This document shows positions 54,280-63,359 of a stretch of 64,000 bases of DNA, piece by piece. Source of the DNA: JBGSTR01 sp963707135 (GTDB lineage: Bacteria > Pseudomonadota > Gammaproteobacteria > Chromatiales > Chromatiaceae); the NCBI GenBank assembly GCA_963707135.1, contig CAVPOY010000038.1, positions 1 to 64,000 of the forward strand. Direction: 5' to 3'. The position numbers were made by a program, and so were the translations under genes. How positions within the stretch are numbered: the stretch's first letter is position 1; each line of letters opens with the position of its first letter. The notes under the pieces are model-generated. The model saw only the letters and a program-made list of their open reading frames with translations. It was not told where the DNA came from and made no database searches.

Positions 54280-57200
54280 TCACCCGGTCGATGTGCGGAT
54301 CCAGTCGACCCGTCTGCGCATGACGCCGTAGTAGACCACCGGGATCACGACCAGCGTCAGAACGGTCGAGACGAACAGTCCGAACAGTAGCGAGACGGCG
54401 AGGCCGGAGAAGATCGGGTCGTCGAGTATGAACAGGGCGCCGGCCATGGCCGCAACCGCCGTCAGCGCGATCGGTTTTGCGCGTACGACCGCGGAGTTGA
54501 TCACGGCCTCCTCGAAGATCCGCCCCTCCCGGACCTGCTGATTGATGAAGTCCACCAGCAGAATCGAGTTGCGAACTATGATGCCGGCCAGCGCGATCAT
54601 GCCGATCATCGAGGTGGCCGTGAACTTTGCGCCCAGCAGTGCATGTCCGGGTAGGATGCCGATAATGGTCAGCGGGATCGGGGCCATGATCACCAGCGGC
54701 ACCAGATAGCTACGGAACTGGGCGACCACTAGCAGATAGATCAGGATCAGCCCGATCGCGTAGGCGATCCCCATGTCGCGGAAGGTCTCGTAGGTGACCT
54801 GCCACTCGCCGTCCCACTTGAGGCTGTACTCGTAGGGATTTGCCGGCGGCTGGCGAAACCACTGCTCCAGGGCGGGGGCCGCGTCCAGCCGGTCGGCGAT
54901 CTCGAACAGGCCATAGAGCGGGCTGTCGGTTTCGCCGGCCATGTCGCCGGTGACGTAGACCACCGGTAGCAGGTCCTTGTGGTAAATGCTGTGGCTGCGG
55001 CTGGACTCGGTGACCTCGACGATCTCCGACAGTGGCACCAAGGACCCGCCCAGCGACCTTATCCGCAACGCAAGGACCTGCTCCAGGTCGGCCTTGTCGG
55101 CTTCCGAGTACTCGATGCGGATCGGCACCGCGTACTTGACGTTGGCGCCGTGCAGGAAGCTCACGTCCTCACCGTCCAGGACGCTCGACAGGGCCTCGGC
55201 CACCGCGCTCTGCGGCACACCCAGACGCGCGGCCTTGGTGCGGTCGACGACCACCACCAGCTTGCGGGACGGGTATTCGACCGAGTCGTCCACGTCGACG
55301 ATGTCCGGGGTTGACTGGAAGACCTCGCGGACCTTGCGGGCGGCCTTGATCTGCCCCTCGTAATCGAGTCCGTAGACCTCCGCGACCAACGGTGACAACA
55401 CCGGTGGCCCGGGCGGGATCTCGACGATCTTGGCGTTGCCGCCGTACCGGGCGGCGATCTCCTGCAGCGGCGCGCGCATCGTGAGCGCGATTTCGTGGCT
55501 CTGTCGGTCGCGGTGATGCTTGTCGACCAGGTTCACCTGGATGTCCCCAAGGTGAGCGGCCTTGCGGAGATAGTACTGACGCACCAGGCCGTTGAAATTG
55601 ATCGGCGCCGCGGTGCCGGCATAACCCTGGAAGTCGGTCACCTCCGCGACCGTCGAGAGATACTCGCCCATCTCATTCAGGACCCGCGCCGTCTGTTCCA
55701 GACTGGTCCCCTCGGGCATGTCCAGCACCACCTGGAGCTCGCTCTTGTTGTCGAACGGGAGCATCTTGAGGATGACGCTCTTGTTGACCACGAGCATCAG
55801 CGAGCCGCCGATCAGCACCAGGATGCCGGCGAGAAGGAGCCAGCGATTGACGGCGCCTCGCCGGCCGGCGAGGAAGGGCGCGATGGTTACCCGGAACAGG
55901 CGCGCCATCCAGCCGCCGTCCGCGGCCTCGTGGCCTTCGTGTCCGGCGGCGTGCGCGGCCTGGTGCCGTCCCAGCATGAAATTCGTCATCCAGGGCGTGA
56001 AGACGAAGGCTACCAAGAGCGAGATCAACATGCCTGTGGAGGCATTGATCGGGATCGGGCTCATGTAGGGTCCCATCAGCCCGGACACGAAGGCCATCGG
56101 CAACAGGGCCGCGATCACGGTGAAGGTCGCCAGTATGGTCGGCCCGCCGACCTCGTCGACCGCCCTCGGCATCAGCTCAAGCAGCCCGGCGGGGTTCGCG
56201 TTCCCGCGCAGCGCGATGTGGCGGTGAATATTCTCGACCACGACGATGGCGTCATCGACCAGGATGCCGATGGAGAAAATCAGCGCGAAGAGCGAGACCC
56301 GGTTCAGCGTGAACCCCCAGGCCCAGGACGCGAACAGGGTCAGCGCCAGGGTCACGACTACCGCCGCGCCGACGATGATCGCCTCCCGCCAGCCGATCGC
56401 GAGCAGAACCAGCAGGACGACCGACGCGGTTGCAAAGGTGAGCTTGCTGATCAGCTTCTTGGCCTTGTAATCGGCGGTGGCGCCGTAGTTGCGGGTGACC
56501 GTGACCTCGATGCCTTCGGGGATGAAGGTGCCTTCCAGTTGCGCGAAGCGGTCGATGACCCGTTGTGCAACGGCGACGGCATTGACGCCCTCCTGTTTCG
56601 CTACGGCCAGCGTGACCGCCGGCGTGGTCCCGGCCAGATCGATCCCCGAATGGTGAGCACCGGGACCGGCGCCCATCCACGCGTAGCTCGCCGGTTGCTG
56701 AGGCCCGCGCTCGATGTTCGCCACGTCGCTGAGATGGACGGGGCGGCCCGCGTGCAGTCCCACCACCAGGTCGCCGATCTGCTCGGGGGTTGTCAGGAAG
56801 GTCCCCGCCTGCACCAGAATCTCCTGGTTGTCGGCCGTTACCGTCAGGTTGTCACGGATCAGGTTGCCGGCCTGCAGCGAGCGGCGCAGGTCGGTCAGGT
56901 CGATCCCGTAGCCGGCAAGAGCCTGGGGCTGGAGCAGTACCCGAACCACCTGATCGGGCATGCCGATGGTGTAGACATCACGGGTGCCCGGGACTCGCTT
57001 GACCTCCTGCTCGATGGCGTGCGCCACCTTGCCGAGCTCGAAGGCGCCGACCTCCGGGTCCTTGGACCAGAGTGTCGCGGTAATGATGGGCACATCGTCG
57101 ATGCCCTTCGGTTTGACAATCGGCGTGCCGACGCCGAGGTTCGCGGGCAGCCAGTCCTGGTTCGACAACACCTTGCTGAACAGGCGCACCACGGCATCGG

Positions 57201-57525
57201 TGCGGTCCTCGCCTACCCGATACTGGACGGTCACCACGGCCATGCCCGGCCGGGAGACCGAGAAGACGTGCTCGATGCCTTTGATCTCCGAGAGCACCTG
57301 CTCGGCCGGGCCGGCCACCAGGTGCTCGATCTCGGTCGCCGACGCCCCGGGAAAGGGTATGAAGACGTCCGCGAAGGTGACGTTGATCTGGGGCTCTTCC
57401 TCGCGTGGCGTCACCAGGACGGCGAACAGCCCCAGCAGCAGACCGACCAGGGCCAGCAGCGGGGTGATGGCCGTGTTCTGGAAACGCTCGGCGATACGGC
57501 CCGATATTCCGAGCCGTTCAGCCAT
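54280..57525 (-). CDS. RND efflux transporter, inner-membrane pump
   Basis: 1081 residues, HAE1-type RND permease. N-terminal transmembrane helix then the first periplasmic loop (FIPFPGASATEIEHLVAGPA). TM4 holds the proton-relay acids in IGILVDDAIVVVENIHRH; a second transmembrane set begins near LIYLLVVAQFRSYLVPLVIM. Closest in feel to heavy-metal/small-molecule RND pumps with a single adaptor. No outer-membrane channel gene is present, so a separate TolC is needed. It overlaps the adaptor gene by 8 bp. Confidence 0.93.
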   Translation of the reverse strand: MAERLGISGRIAERFQNTAITPLLALVGLLLGLFAVLVTPREEEPQINVTFADVFIPFPGASATEIEHLVAGPAEQVLSEIKGIEHVFSVSRPGMAVVTVQYRVGEDRTDAVVRLFSKVLSNQDWLPANLGVGTPIVKPKGIDDVPIITATLWSKDPEVGAFELGKVAHAIEQEVKRVPGTRDVYTIGMPDQVVRVLLQPQALAGYGIDLTDLRRSLQAGNLIRDNLTVTADNQEILVQAGTFLTTPEQIGDLVVGLHAGRPVHLSDVANIERGPQQPASYAWMGAGPGAHHSGIDLAGTTPAVTLAVAKQEGVNAVAVAQRVIDRFAQLEGTFIPEGIEVTVTRNYGATADYKAKKLISKLTFATASVVLLVLLAIGWREAIIVGAAVVVTLALTLFASWAWGFTLNRVSLFALIFSIGILVDDAIVVVENIHRHIALRGNANPAGLLELMPRAVDEVGGPTILATFTVIAALLPMAFVSGLMGPYMSPIPINASTGMLISLLVAFVFTPWMTNFMLGRHQAAHAAGHEGHEAADGGWMARLFRVTIAPFLAGRRGAVNRWLLLAGILVLIGGSLMLVVNKSVILKMLPFDNKSELQVVLDMPEGTSLEQTARVLNEMGEYLSTVAEVTDFQGYAGTAAPINFNGLVRQYYLRKAAHLGDIQVNLVDKHHRDRQSHEIALTMRAPLQEIAARYGGNAKIVEIPPGPPVLSPLVAEVYGLDYEGQIKAARKVREVFQSTPDIVDVDDSVEYPSRKLVVVVDRTKAARLGVPQSAVAEALSSVLDGEDVSFLHGANVKYAVPIRIEYSEADKADLEQVLALRIRSLGGSLVPLSEIVEVTESSRSHSIYHKDLLPVVYVTGDMAGETDSPLYGLFEIADRLDAAPALEQWFRQPPANPYEYSLKWDGEWQVTYETFRDMGIAYAIGLILIYLLVVAQFRSYLVPLVIMAPIPLTIIGILPGHALLGAKFTATSMIGMIALAGIIVRNSILLVDFINQQVREGRIFEEAVINSAVVRAKPIALTAVAAMAGALFILDDPIFSGLAVSLLFGLFVSTVLTLVVIPVVYYGVMRRRVDWIRTSTG

Positions 57526-58594
57526 TGTCTTGTTCCGCCGGCGCCATCTGCCGCTCGGACGCCTGTGCCTTCAGCAGTACGCCGGCCGCGATCGGGTCCA
57601 GGGCGACCCGCTCGCCGTCGCCGAGTCCGGCGAGGACCACGAAGGCGTCGTCGAGCGCCCGGCCAAGCCGAACCTGCCGGAAACGGATGCCTCCATCGTC
57701 TCCAACCACGTAGATACCGGTGACCTCGGAACGGAACACGACGGCCGGCCTCGGCACGACCAGCTCCTCCTTCCGGCCGGTCACGAAGCCCGTCTTGACG
57801 AACATACCGGGGAAAAGGGAACGCGTTCCCTCCGGCAGGTCCACCCGGACCTTGAAGGTGTTCGAGCCGAGATCGGCATAGGGGAACACGGTGATCCGGT
57901 CGGTCTCGATGGTCTGGCCCTCGGCCGCGTAGACGCGGGCGGTGCCGCCATCGCGGACGGACGGGATCACGCTCTGCGGGACATCGACGATCACCCTAAG
58001 CTGCTCAAGCGAGGTGCCGCTCATGATCGGCGCGCCCGGGGTTGCAATCTCGCCGACCTGCATATGCCGTTGAGTGACGATCCCGGAGAAGGGCGCGCGG
58101 ACCTGGGTGTACTCGAGCTGCTCCTGCGCCTGCTGGAGCCGAGCCGATGCCGCCTCCAGCGCCGCCTGGGCACTTGCCAGGTCGGCCGAGGCCTGGTCCA
58201 TCGCCGAGTCGGAGGCGTTCTTGTTCCGGTGCAGACCGGCGACCCGCGCGTGCTCCTCGTTCGCCTGCTGAAGCCGCGCCGACGCGGACTTGAGATCAGC
58301 CGCCGCTTGGGCGACCCGCGCCTGGTGCTCGGTGTCCTTTAGCCGGGCGATGACAGCATCCTTCTCGACGTAGTCGTCGACGTCGAAGCTGATCTCCTGT
58401 ACCTGACCCTGGGTCTGGGCGGAGACGGTGCTGCGGTTGACCGCCTCGACGACACCGTCGAGGCGGTACTCGCGCGGCACGGTCCGATACTCGACAACCG
58501 CCGTTTCCAGGGCGGCCGGTTTGATGGGTCCGGCCGCCTGGGCTCCGAACGTCAGCAGCGCGGCGCAGGCCGCCGGCAAGATGGTTGATCGCAT
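57518..58594 (-). CDS. RND efflux periplasmic adaptor (membrane fusion protein)
   Basis: 358 residues with a signal peptide (AACAALLTFGAQAAG). The barrel-sandwich hybrid halves are TVSAQTQGQVQEISFDVDDY and RAPFSGIVTQRHMQVGEIAT, separated by an alpha-hairpin coiled coil (about residues 90-160; ASARLQQANEEHARV...). A beta-barrel and MP domain follow. Links the inner-membrane pump to an outer-membrane channel. First gene of the operon; an operator-like palindrome lies 24 bp upstream of its ATG. Confidence 0.93.
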   Translation of the reverse strand: MRSTILPAACAALLTFGAQAAGPIKPAALETAVVEYRTVPREYRLDGVVEAVNRSTVSAQTQGQVQEISFDVDDYVEKDAVIARLKDTEHQARVAQAAADLKSASARLQQANEEHARVAGLHRNKNASDSAMDQASADLASAQAALEAASARLQQAQEQLEYTQVRAPFSGIVTQRHMQVGEIATPGAPIMSGTSLEQLRVIVDVPQSVIPSVRDGGTARVYAAEGQTIETDRITVFPYADLGSNTFKVRVDLPEGTRSLFPGMFVKTGFVTGRKEELVVPRPAVVFRSEVTGIYVVGDDGGIRFRQVRLGRALDDAFVVLAGLGDGERVALDPIAAGVLLKAQASERQMAPAEQDNG

Positions 58595-58617
58595 GGTTAT
58601 GAAACCGGTTAAATATT

Positions 58618-58637
58618 AGTTAATACTTATATTAACT
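58618..58637. promoter_or_regulatory. Palindromic operator candidate of the efflux operon
   Basis: Perfect inverted repeat AGTTAATA-CTTA-TATTAACT in an AT-rich island. It lies 24 bp upstream of the adaptor start and overlaps the likely -10 region of the minus-strand promoter. Such sites are bound by TetR-, ArsR- or MarR-type repressors, but no such gene is next to it. Confidence 0.62.
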
Positions 58638-58656
58638 GTTTTTATTTAATTTTCAA
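58631..58656 (-). promoter_or_regulatory. Probable efflux operon promoter
   Basis: On the minus strand TTGAAA (58656-58651) is followed after 17-19 bp by AATATAAG. The -10 lies inside the palindrome, so a bound repressor would block it. Confidence 0.5.
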
Positions 58657-58926
58657 GGGTACTTATGATGGGCGTCGGCTGGCGGGATGCCTCGGAGCCA
58701 AGCGACCAAGACAGCCGCGGGTCCGCGCTCAAGGACTCTGAACGAGAGATTCAGGTGGCCGATGGGCTCGGCGGTGTCGGGTCGTCGGTAAGCACCGTCT
58801 TCGCGCCGCGGGATCGAGCGGGATCTGGATAGGGTGGTCGTCGTGAAGCGGCCGAGCGCGCGGAAGTCGCCTCCGCGCGGGCCCGGTGGCGCCGGCCGGT
58901 AGACCCGGCCGAAGGCGGACTATGGG
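58638..58926. other. Intergenic between glgC and the efflux operon
   Basis: Apart from the promoter at its left edge no gene or repeat was recognised. Confidence 0.35.
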
Positions 58927-60198
58927 TCAGCGTATGTGGTTGACGTCCTGGCCGAGCATCTCCGGTGTCACAAGGGTTACGCCGCCCTCGGTAACGTGGA
59001 ACCCGGCCCGACGGTCCGCCGCTAGATCCACGCCGATCTCGGTGCCCTCGGCGATCTGACAGTACCGGTCGATGACCGCCCTGCGGATCACGCATCTGCG
59101 GCCTATGTCCACGTCCGGCAGCACGACCGAGTCCTGCATGTAGGCGTAGGAGTTGACCCGCACATTGGAGAACAACAGGGAGTGGCGCACCGTGGCGCCG
59201 GAGATTACACAGCCGCCGGAGACCATCGAGTCGACCGCCATGCCACGGCGCTCGTCGTCGTCGAAGACAAACTTGGCCGGGGGCAACTGTTCCTGATAGG
59301 TCCAGATCGGCCAGGTCTGGTCATAGAGGTTCAGCGGCGGCGTCACGCCGATCAGCTCCAGGTTCGACTCCCAGAAGGCGTCGACCGTGCCCACGTCTCG
59401 CCAGTAGGCCTGCTCGCCGCTGCGCACATCGCGGAACGGGTAGGCCAGTACCCGATACCGGCCGATGACCGAGGGGATGATGTCCTTGCCGAAGTCGTGG
59501 GTAGAGCCCGAGGTATCGGCATCCTTGATCAGCTGCTCGAACAGGAAATCGCGATTGAACACGTAGATGCCCATCGACGCCAGCGCGCGCTCCGGGTTCC
59601 CCGGCATGGTTTCCGGATTGCTCGGCTTCTCTTGGAAGCGCAGCACCCGGCCGTCCGGGTCGACCGACATGACGCCGAACTCCTTTGCCCGCTCCAGGTC
59701 TACCTCGATGCAGCCGACGGTCATGTCGGCCCCCGTCTCCACGTGCTGCGCAACCATGTTTCCGTAATCCATCCGATAGATGTGGTCTCCCGCCAGCACC
59801 AGCACGTAGTCCGGATTGTGGTTGCGGATGATGTCGAGGTTCTGGAACACGGCGTCGGCGGTGCCCGCGTACCAGGAGGTCTCGGCGACCCGCTGCTGCG
59901 CCGGCCAAAGCTCGACGAATTCCCCGAACTCGCCGCGCAGGAACCCCCAGCCTTTCTGTATGTGCAGTATCAGCGAGTGGGCCTTGTACTGGGTCAGTAC
60001 GCCGATGCGCCGAATACCTGAATTGATGCAGTTCGACAGCGGAAAATCGACGATCCGGAACTTGCCGCCGAAGGGTACGGCCGGTTTCGAGCGCCAGATC
60101 GTCAGGTGTTTCAAACGCGAGCCGCGGCCTCCGGCGAGGATCAGCGCCAGGGTGTTGCGTGTCAGGCGGCTGACGAACCGGGGGTTGGATGCGTGCAT
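58927..60198 (-). CDS. glgC: Glucose-1-phosphate adenylyltransferase
   Basis: Makes ADP-glucose for glycogen synthesis. 423 residues. N-terminal nucleotide site LALILAGGRGSRLKHLT, the allosteric/substrate Lys in WRSKPAVPFGGKF, YAGTADAVFQNL, LAGDHIYRMDYG, GVMSVDPDGRVLRFQEKP, and a left-handed beta-helix C-terminus with SVVLPDVDIGRRC. Divergent from glgB. Confidence 0.97.
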   Translation of the reverse strand: MHASNPRFVSRLTRNTLALILAGGRGSRLKHLTIWRSKPAVPFGGKFRIVDFPLSNCINSGIRRIGVLTQYKAHSLILHIQKGWGFLRGEFGEFVELWPAQQRVAETSWYAGTADAVFQNLDIIRNHNPDYVLVLAGDHIYRMDYGNMVAQHVETGADMTVGCIEVDLERAKEFGVMSVDPDGRVLRFQEKPSNPETMPGNPERALASMGIYVFNRDFLFEQLIKDADTSGSTHDFGKDIIPSVIGRYRVLAYPFRDVRSGEQAYWRDVGTVDAFWESNLELIGVTPPLNLYDQTWPIWTYQEQLPPAKFVFDDDERRGMAVDSMVSGGCVISGATVRHSLLFSNVRVNSYAYMQDSVVLPDVDIGRRCVIRRAVIDRYCQIAEGTEIGVDLAADRRAGFHVTEGGVTLVTPEMLGQDVNHIR

Positions 60199-60529
60199 GA
60201 GGTCCTCCTGGTTCTAATCTTGGGCGCAGGTTTCCCGGAGCCGGCTTATGGTAACATTCTAACGCTCCACAACGACCGCCGGCGGGCATTCACCGGGGGC
60301 TGGCCGGGTCGATACTCGATCGGCCTCGTCGCCGGATGGACCCCTGCCTGCGCCGGCGGGTGCGGCGATTAGAGTTCAACGCGTGCCCGCCACTCCCCAG
60401 TGAAATCGCTGCGAACCCGCGCCGGCGTCTGCCGGGGTCACGCATTCGCGCCACCGAAATCCGGCGCGATTCGACCCCTTCGGCGGGCGGCAACCCCGAA
60501 CGAGCTGACTGCATAGAGATCAGGACCCC
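60199..60529. other. glgC-glgB divergent promoter region
   Basis: 331 bp between the two starts. GGAGGACCT precedes glgC on the minus strand. No clear -35/-10 pair or operator could be named for either gene. Confidence 0.4.
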
Positions 60530-62842
60530 ATGGCAACGTCGAAACGCCCCGCACCCAGGATCCCGGAGACACTCCAGCGCATCATCGAGGCGCGCCACCA
60601 TGACCCGTTCGAGGTCCTGGGCCGTCACGTCGACGGCAATCGGGCCGTCGTGCGGGCCTTCCTCCCCTCGGCCGAGACGGCGCACCTGGTCGAGGCGCGC
60701 GCGGCCATGTCGCGCATCGAGGGGACGGATTTCTTTGTCTGGGAAGGCGGCGCGGACGAGCTGCCGGCCCTCTACCGGATCCAGTGGCGAGATGCCGGCG
60801 GCGGCACCCACACGGCGCACGACCCCTACTGCTTCCCGCCCCAGCTCGCGGACTTCGATCTGCACCTGTTTGGCGAGGGTCGGCATTGGCATGCCTACCG
60901 CTTCCTCGGCGCGCACCTGCGGCAGGTCGAAGGCGTCGATGGCGTCCAGTTCGCGGTCTGGGCGCCGAACGCCGCGCGTGTCAGCGTGGTCGGAGACTTC
61001 AACGGCTGGGACGGGCGCACCCACCCGATGCGGGTGCGTGGCGGCTCCGGCGTATGGGAGCTGTTCATCCCGGGCGTCGGCGCCGGCGGCTATTTCAAGT
61101 ATGAGATCCGCGGCCGCGACGGCAACGTCCATGTCAAGATCGACCCCTACGCCAACGCCTTCCAGCGGCGCCCGGAGACCGCCGGGTTGATTTGCGCCGA
61201 GAGCGACTACCGGTGGCGGGATGCGGCCTGGATGCAGGCGCGCGCCGAGTCGGATTGGCAGCGCCGGCCCTTCTCGGTCTACGAGGTGCACCTGGGTTCC
61301 TGGCGGCGCGATGCCGACGGGGAGTTCCTGAACTACCGGGATATCGCCCGGGAGCTCGCCGAGTACGTCACCGAGATGGGGTTCACCCATATCGAGCTGC
61401 TGCCGATAACCGAACACCCGCTGGACGCCTCCTGGGGGTACCAGTGCACCGGCTATTTCGCGCCCACCAGCCGATTCGGCAGCCCCGACGACTTCCGCTA
61501 CTTCGTCGATCACTTGCACGACCAGGGCATCGGCGTACTGCTGGACTGGGTGCCCGCCCACTTCCCCAAGGACGCCTACGCGCTCGCGAACTTCGATGGC
61601 TCGGCGCTCTACGAGCACGCCGATCCGCGCCTGGGCGAGCATCGGGACTGGGGCACGCTGGTATTCAACTTCGGTCGCAACGAGGTGAAGAACTTCCTGC
61701 TCTCCAGCGCGCTCTACTGGCTCGCCGAGTATCACATCGACGGCCTGCGGGTGGACGCGGTGGCATCCATGCTGTACCTGGACTACTCGCGCAACCCCGG
61801 GGAGTGGATCCCGAACAAGTACGGGGGCAACGAAAATCTCGAAGCGGTCGACTTCCTGCGCCAGCTGAACACGGTTACTCACGAGCAGCACCCGGGAAGC
61901 CTGATGATCGCCGAGGAGTCGACCGCCTGGCCGGCGGTCTCGAGGCCCACCTACCTGGGCGGACTCGGCTTCAGCATGAAATGGAACATGGGCTGGATGC
62001 ACGACACCCTGTCCTACATGGAGAAGGACCCGATCTATCGGCATTACCACCACGACCTGCTGACCTTCGGGCTGCTGTACGCCTTCACGGAGAACTTCGT
62101 CCTGCCTTTTTCCCACGACGAGGTCGTGCACGGAAAGCAGTCCATGCTGGACAAGATGCCCGGCGACGCCTGGCAGAAGTTCGCGAGCCTGAGGCTGCTC
62201 TACAGCCTGATGTTCACCTATCCGGGCAAGAAGCTGCTGTTCCAGGGGTGCGAGTTCGCGCACGGGACCGAGTGGGATTTCGCCGGGGAGATGGACTGGG
62301 ATCTGCTCGAACGCCCCCAGCACCAGGGGGTGCAGCAGATCCTGATGGACCTCAATCGGCTCTACCGGGAGCACTCGGCGCTCCATGAGGTGGATTTTGA
62401 CGCCGACGGCTTCGAGTGGATCGACTGTCACGACAGCTCGCAGTCCGTGCTGAGCTACATTCGCAAGGACCGCTCCGGGCAGGCCCTCGTCGCCGCCGTA
62501 TTCAACTTCACCCCGGTGCCGCGAACGAACTACCGGATCGGCGTGCCCAAGGCCGGCTTCTACCGCGAGGCGATCAACTCCGACGCCAGGTTCTACGGTG
62601 GCAGCAACATCGGCAACCAGGGCGGGGTAGAGTCCGAGCCGGTCAGCTGGATGGGGCGGCCCCATTCCATCCCGATCGCGTTGCCACCACTGGGCGCGCT
62701 GGTGCTTGTCTGGGAGCCGCTCCCCGAGCCGGCGAAGGGCGTGGACCGGAACAGGGGCACCCTGGCCGGCGAGCCCGCGTACTCGACCGCAACGGGCGCC
62801 CGCACCGGCATCGCCGGGACGGACACCGACCCCGCCGCGTAG
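60530..62842 (+). CDS. glgB: 1,4-alpha-glucan branching enzyme
   Basis: 770 residues, GH13. N1 domain at about 1-110, CBM48 at about 120-215 (GVQFAVWAPNAARVSVVGDF), then the catalytic barrel: WGYQCTGYFAPTSRFGSP, DGLRVDAVASMLY (Asp nucleophile), MIAEESTAW (acid/base Glu) and LPFSHDEVVHGKQS (transition-state His-Asp). The C-terminal beta domain ends with a 40-residue hydrophilic tail after ALVLVWEPLPE. Works after GlgC and a glycogen synthase located elsewhere. Confidence 0.97.
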   Translation: MATSKRPAPRIPETLQRIIEARHHDPFEVLGRHVDGNRAVVRAFLPSAETAHLVEARAAMSRIEGTDFFVWEGGADELPALYRIQWRDAGGGTHTAHDPYCFPPQLADFDLHLFGEGRHWHAYRFLGAHLRQVEGVDGVQFAVWAPNAARVSVVGDFNGWDGRTHPMRVRGGSGVWELFIPGVGAGGYFKYEIRGRDGNVHVKIDPYANAFQRRPETAGLICAESDYRWRDAAWMQARAESDWQRRPFSVYEVHLGSWRRDADGEFLNYRDIARELAEYVTEMGFTHIELLPITEHPLDASWGYQCTGYFAPTSRFGSPDDFRYFVDHLHDQGIGVLLDWVPAHFPKDAYALANFDGSALYEHADPRLGEHRDWGTLVFNFGRNEVKNFLLSSALYWLAEYHIDGLRVDAVASMLYLDYSRNPGEWIPNKYGGNENLEAVDFLRQLNTVTHEQHPGSLMIAEESTAWPAVSRPTYLGGLGFSMKWNMGWMHDTLSYMEKDPIYRHYHHDLLTFGLLYAFTENFVLPFSHDEVVHGKQSMLDKMPGDAWQKFASLRLLYSLMFTYPGKKLLFQGCEFAHGTEWDFAGEMDWDLLERPQHQGVQQILMDLNRLYREHSALHEVDFDADGFEWIDCHDSSQSVLSYIRKDRSGQALVAAVFNFTPVPRTNYRIGVPKAGFYREAINSDARFYGGSNIGNQGGVESEPVSWMGRPHSIPIALPPLGALVLVWEPLPEPAKGVDRNRGTLAGEPAYSTATGARTGIAGTDTDPAA

Positions 62843-62873
62843 TGTGGACCGGTGACAGCGGGTTGGATACCTG

Positions 62874-63320
62874 ATGCAGATCTGGGTAGACGCGGACGCC
62901 TGTCCGAATCCGATCAAGGAGATCCTGTTCCGGGCCGCGGAGCGGGTCGGCGTCGTGGTTACGCTCGTCGCAAACCAGTCGGTGCCGGCGCCGCCGTCCC
63001 GATACATCCGAGCTATTCGGGTCTCGCCGGGATTCGACGTTGCCGACAACGAGATCGTGAAGCGCCTGGCCCCCGGTGATTTGGTCATCACGGCCGACAT
63101 CCCGCTGGCGGCCGAGGTCGTCGCGAAGGGTGCGCAGGCACTGAGCCCCCGCGGCGAGCGCTTTACGGCGGAGAACGTCCGCGAACGCCTGAACCTGCGC
63201 GACTTCATGGACAGCCTACGTTCCAGCGGCATCGACACCGGCGGTCCGGCGGCCCTCGGGCCCCGCGACCGGCAGGCCTTCGCGAATGCCCTGGACGGCC
63301 TGCTGGTGCGTTGCCGATAA
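62874..63320 (+). CDS. yaiI: YaiI/YqxD family protein (DUF188)
   Basis: 148 residues: MQIWVDADACPNPIKEILFR at the start, VVTLVANQSVPAPPS, GFDVADNEIV, DLVITADIPLAAEVVAKGA, LNLRDFMDSLRSSG and GPRDRQAFANALD. PIN-like fold with conserved acids, probably a metal-dependent nuclease by family likeness, not proved. It follows glgB by 31 bp and may share its transcript. Confidence 0.93.
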   Translation: MQIWVDADACPNPIKEILFRAAERVGVVVTLVANQSVPAPPSRYIRAIRVSPGFDVADNEIVKRLAPGDLVITADIPLAAEVVAKGAQALSPRGERFTAENVRERLNLRDFMDSLRSSGIDTGGPAALGPRDRQAFANALDGLLVRCR

Positions 63321-63359
63321 GCGGCGTCAGGCCGAGGGAGCGACGCGGCTCAACCCGGC

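Noticed and set aside
55495..57723. A 742-codon open frame antisense to the RND pump
   Set aside because: Shadow frame; its composition follows the third-position GC of the real gene.
60290..63238. A 982-codon open frame antisense to glgB
   Set aside because: A GC-rich shadow of glgB; no domain likeness and glgB is certain.
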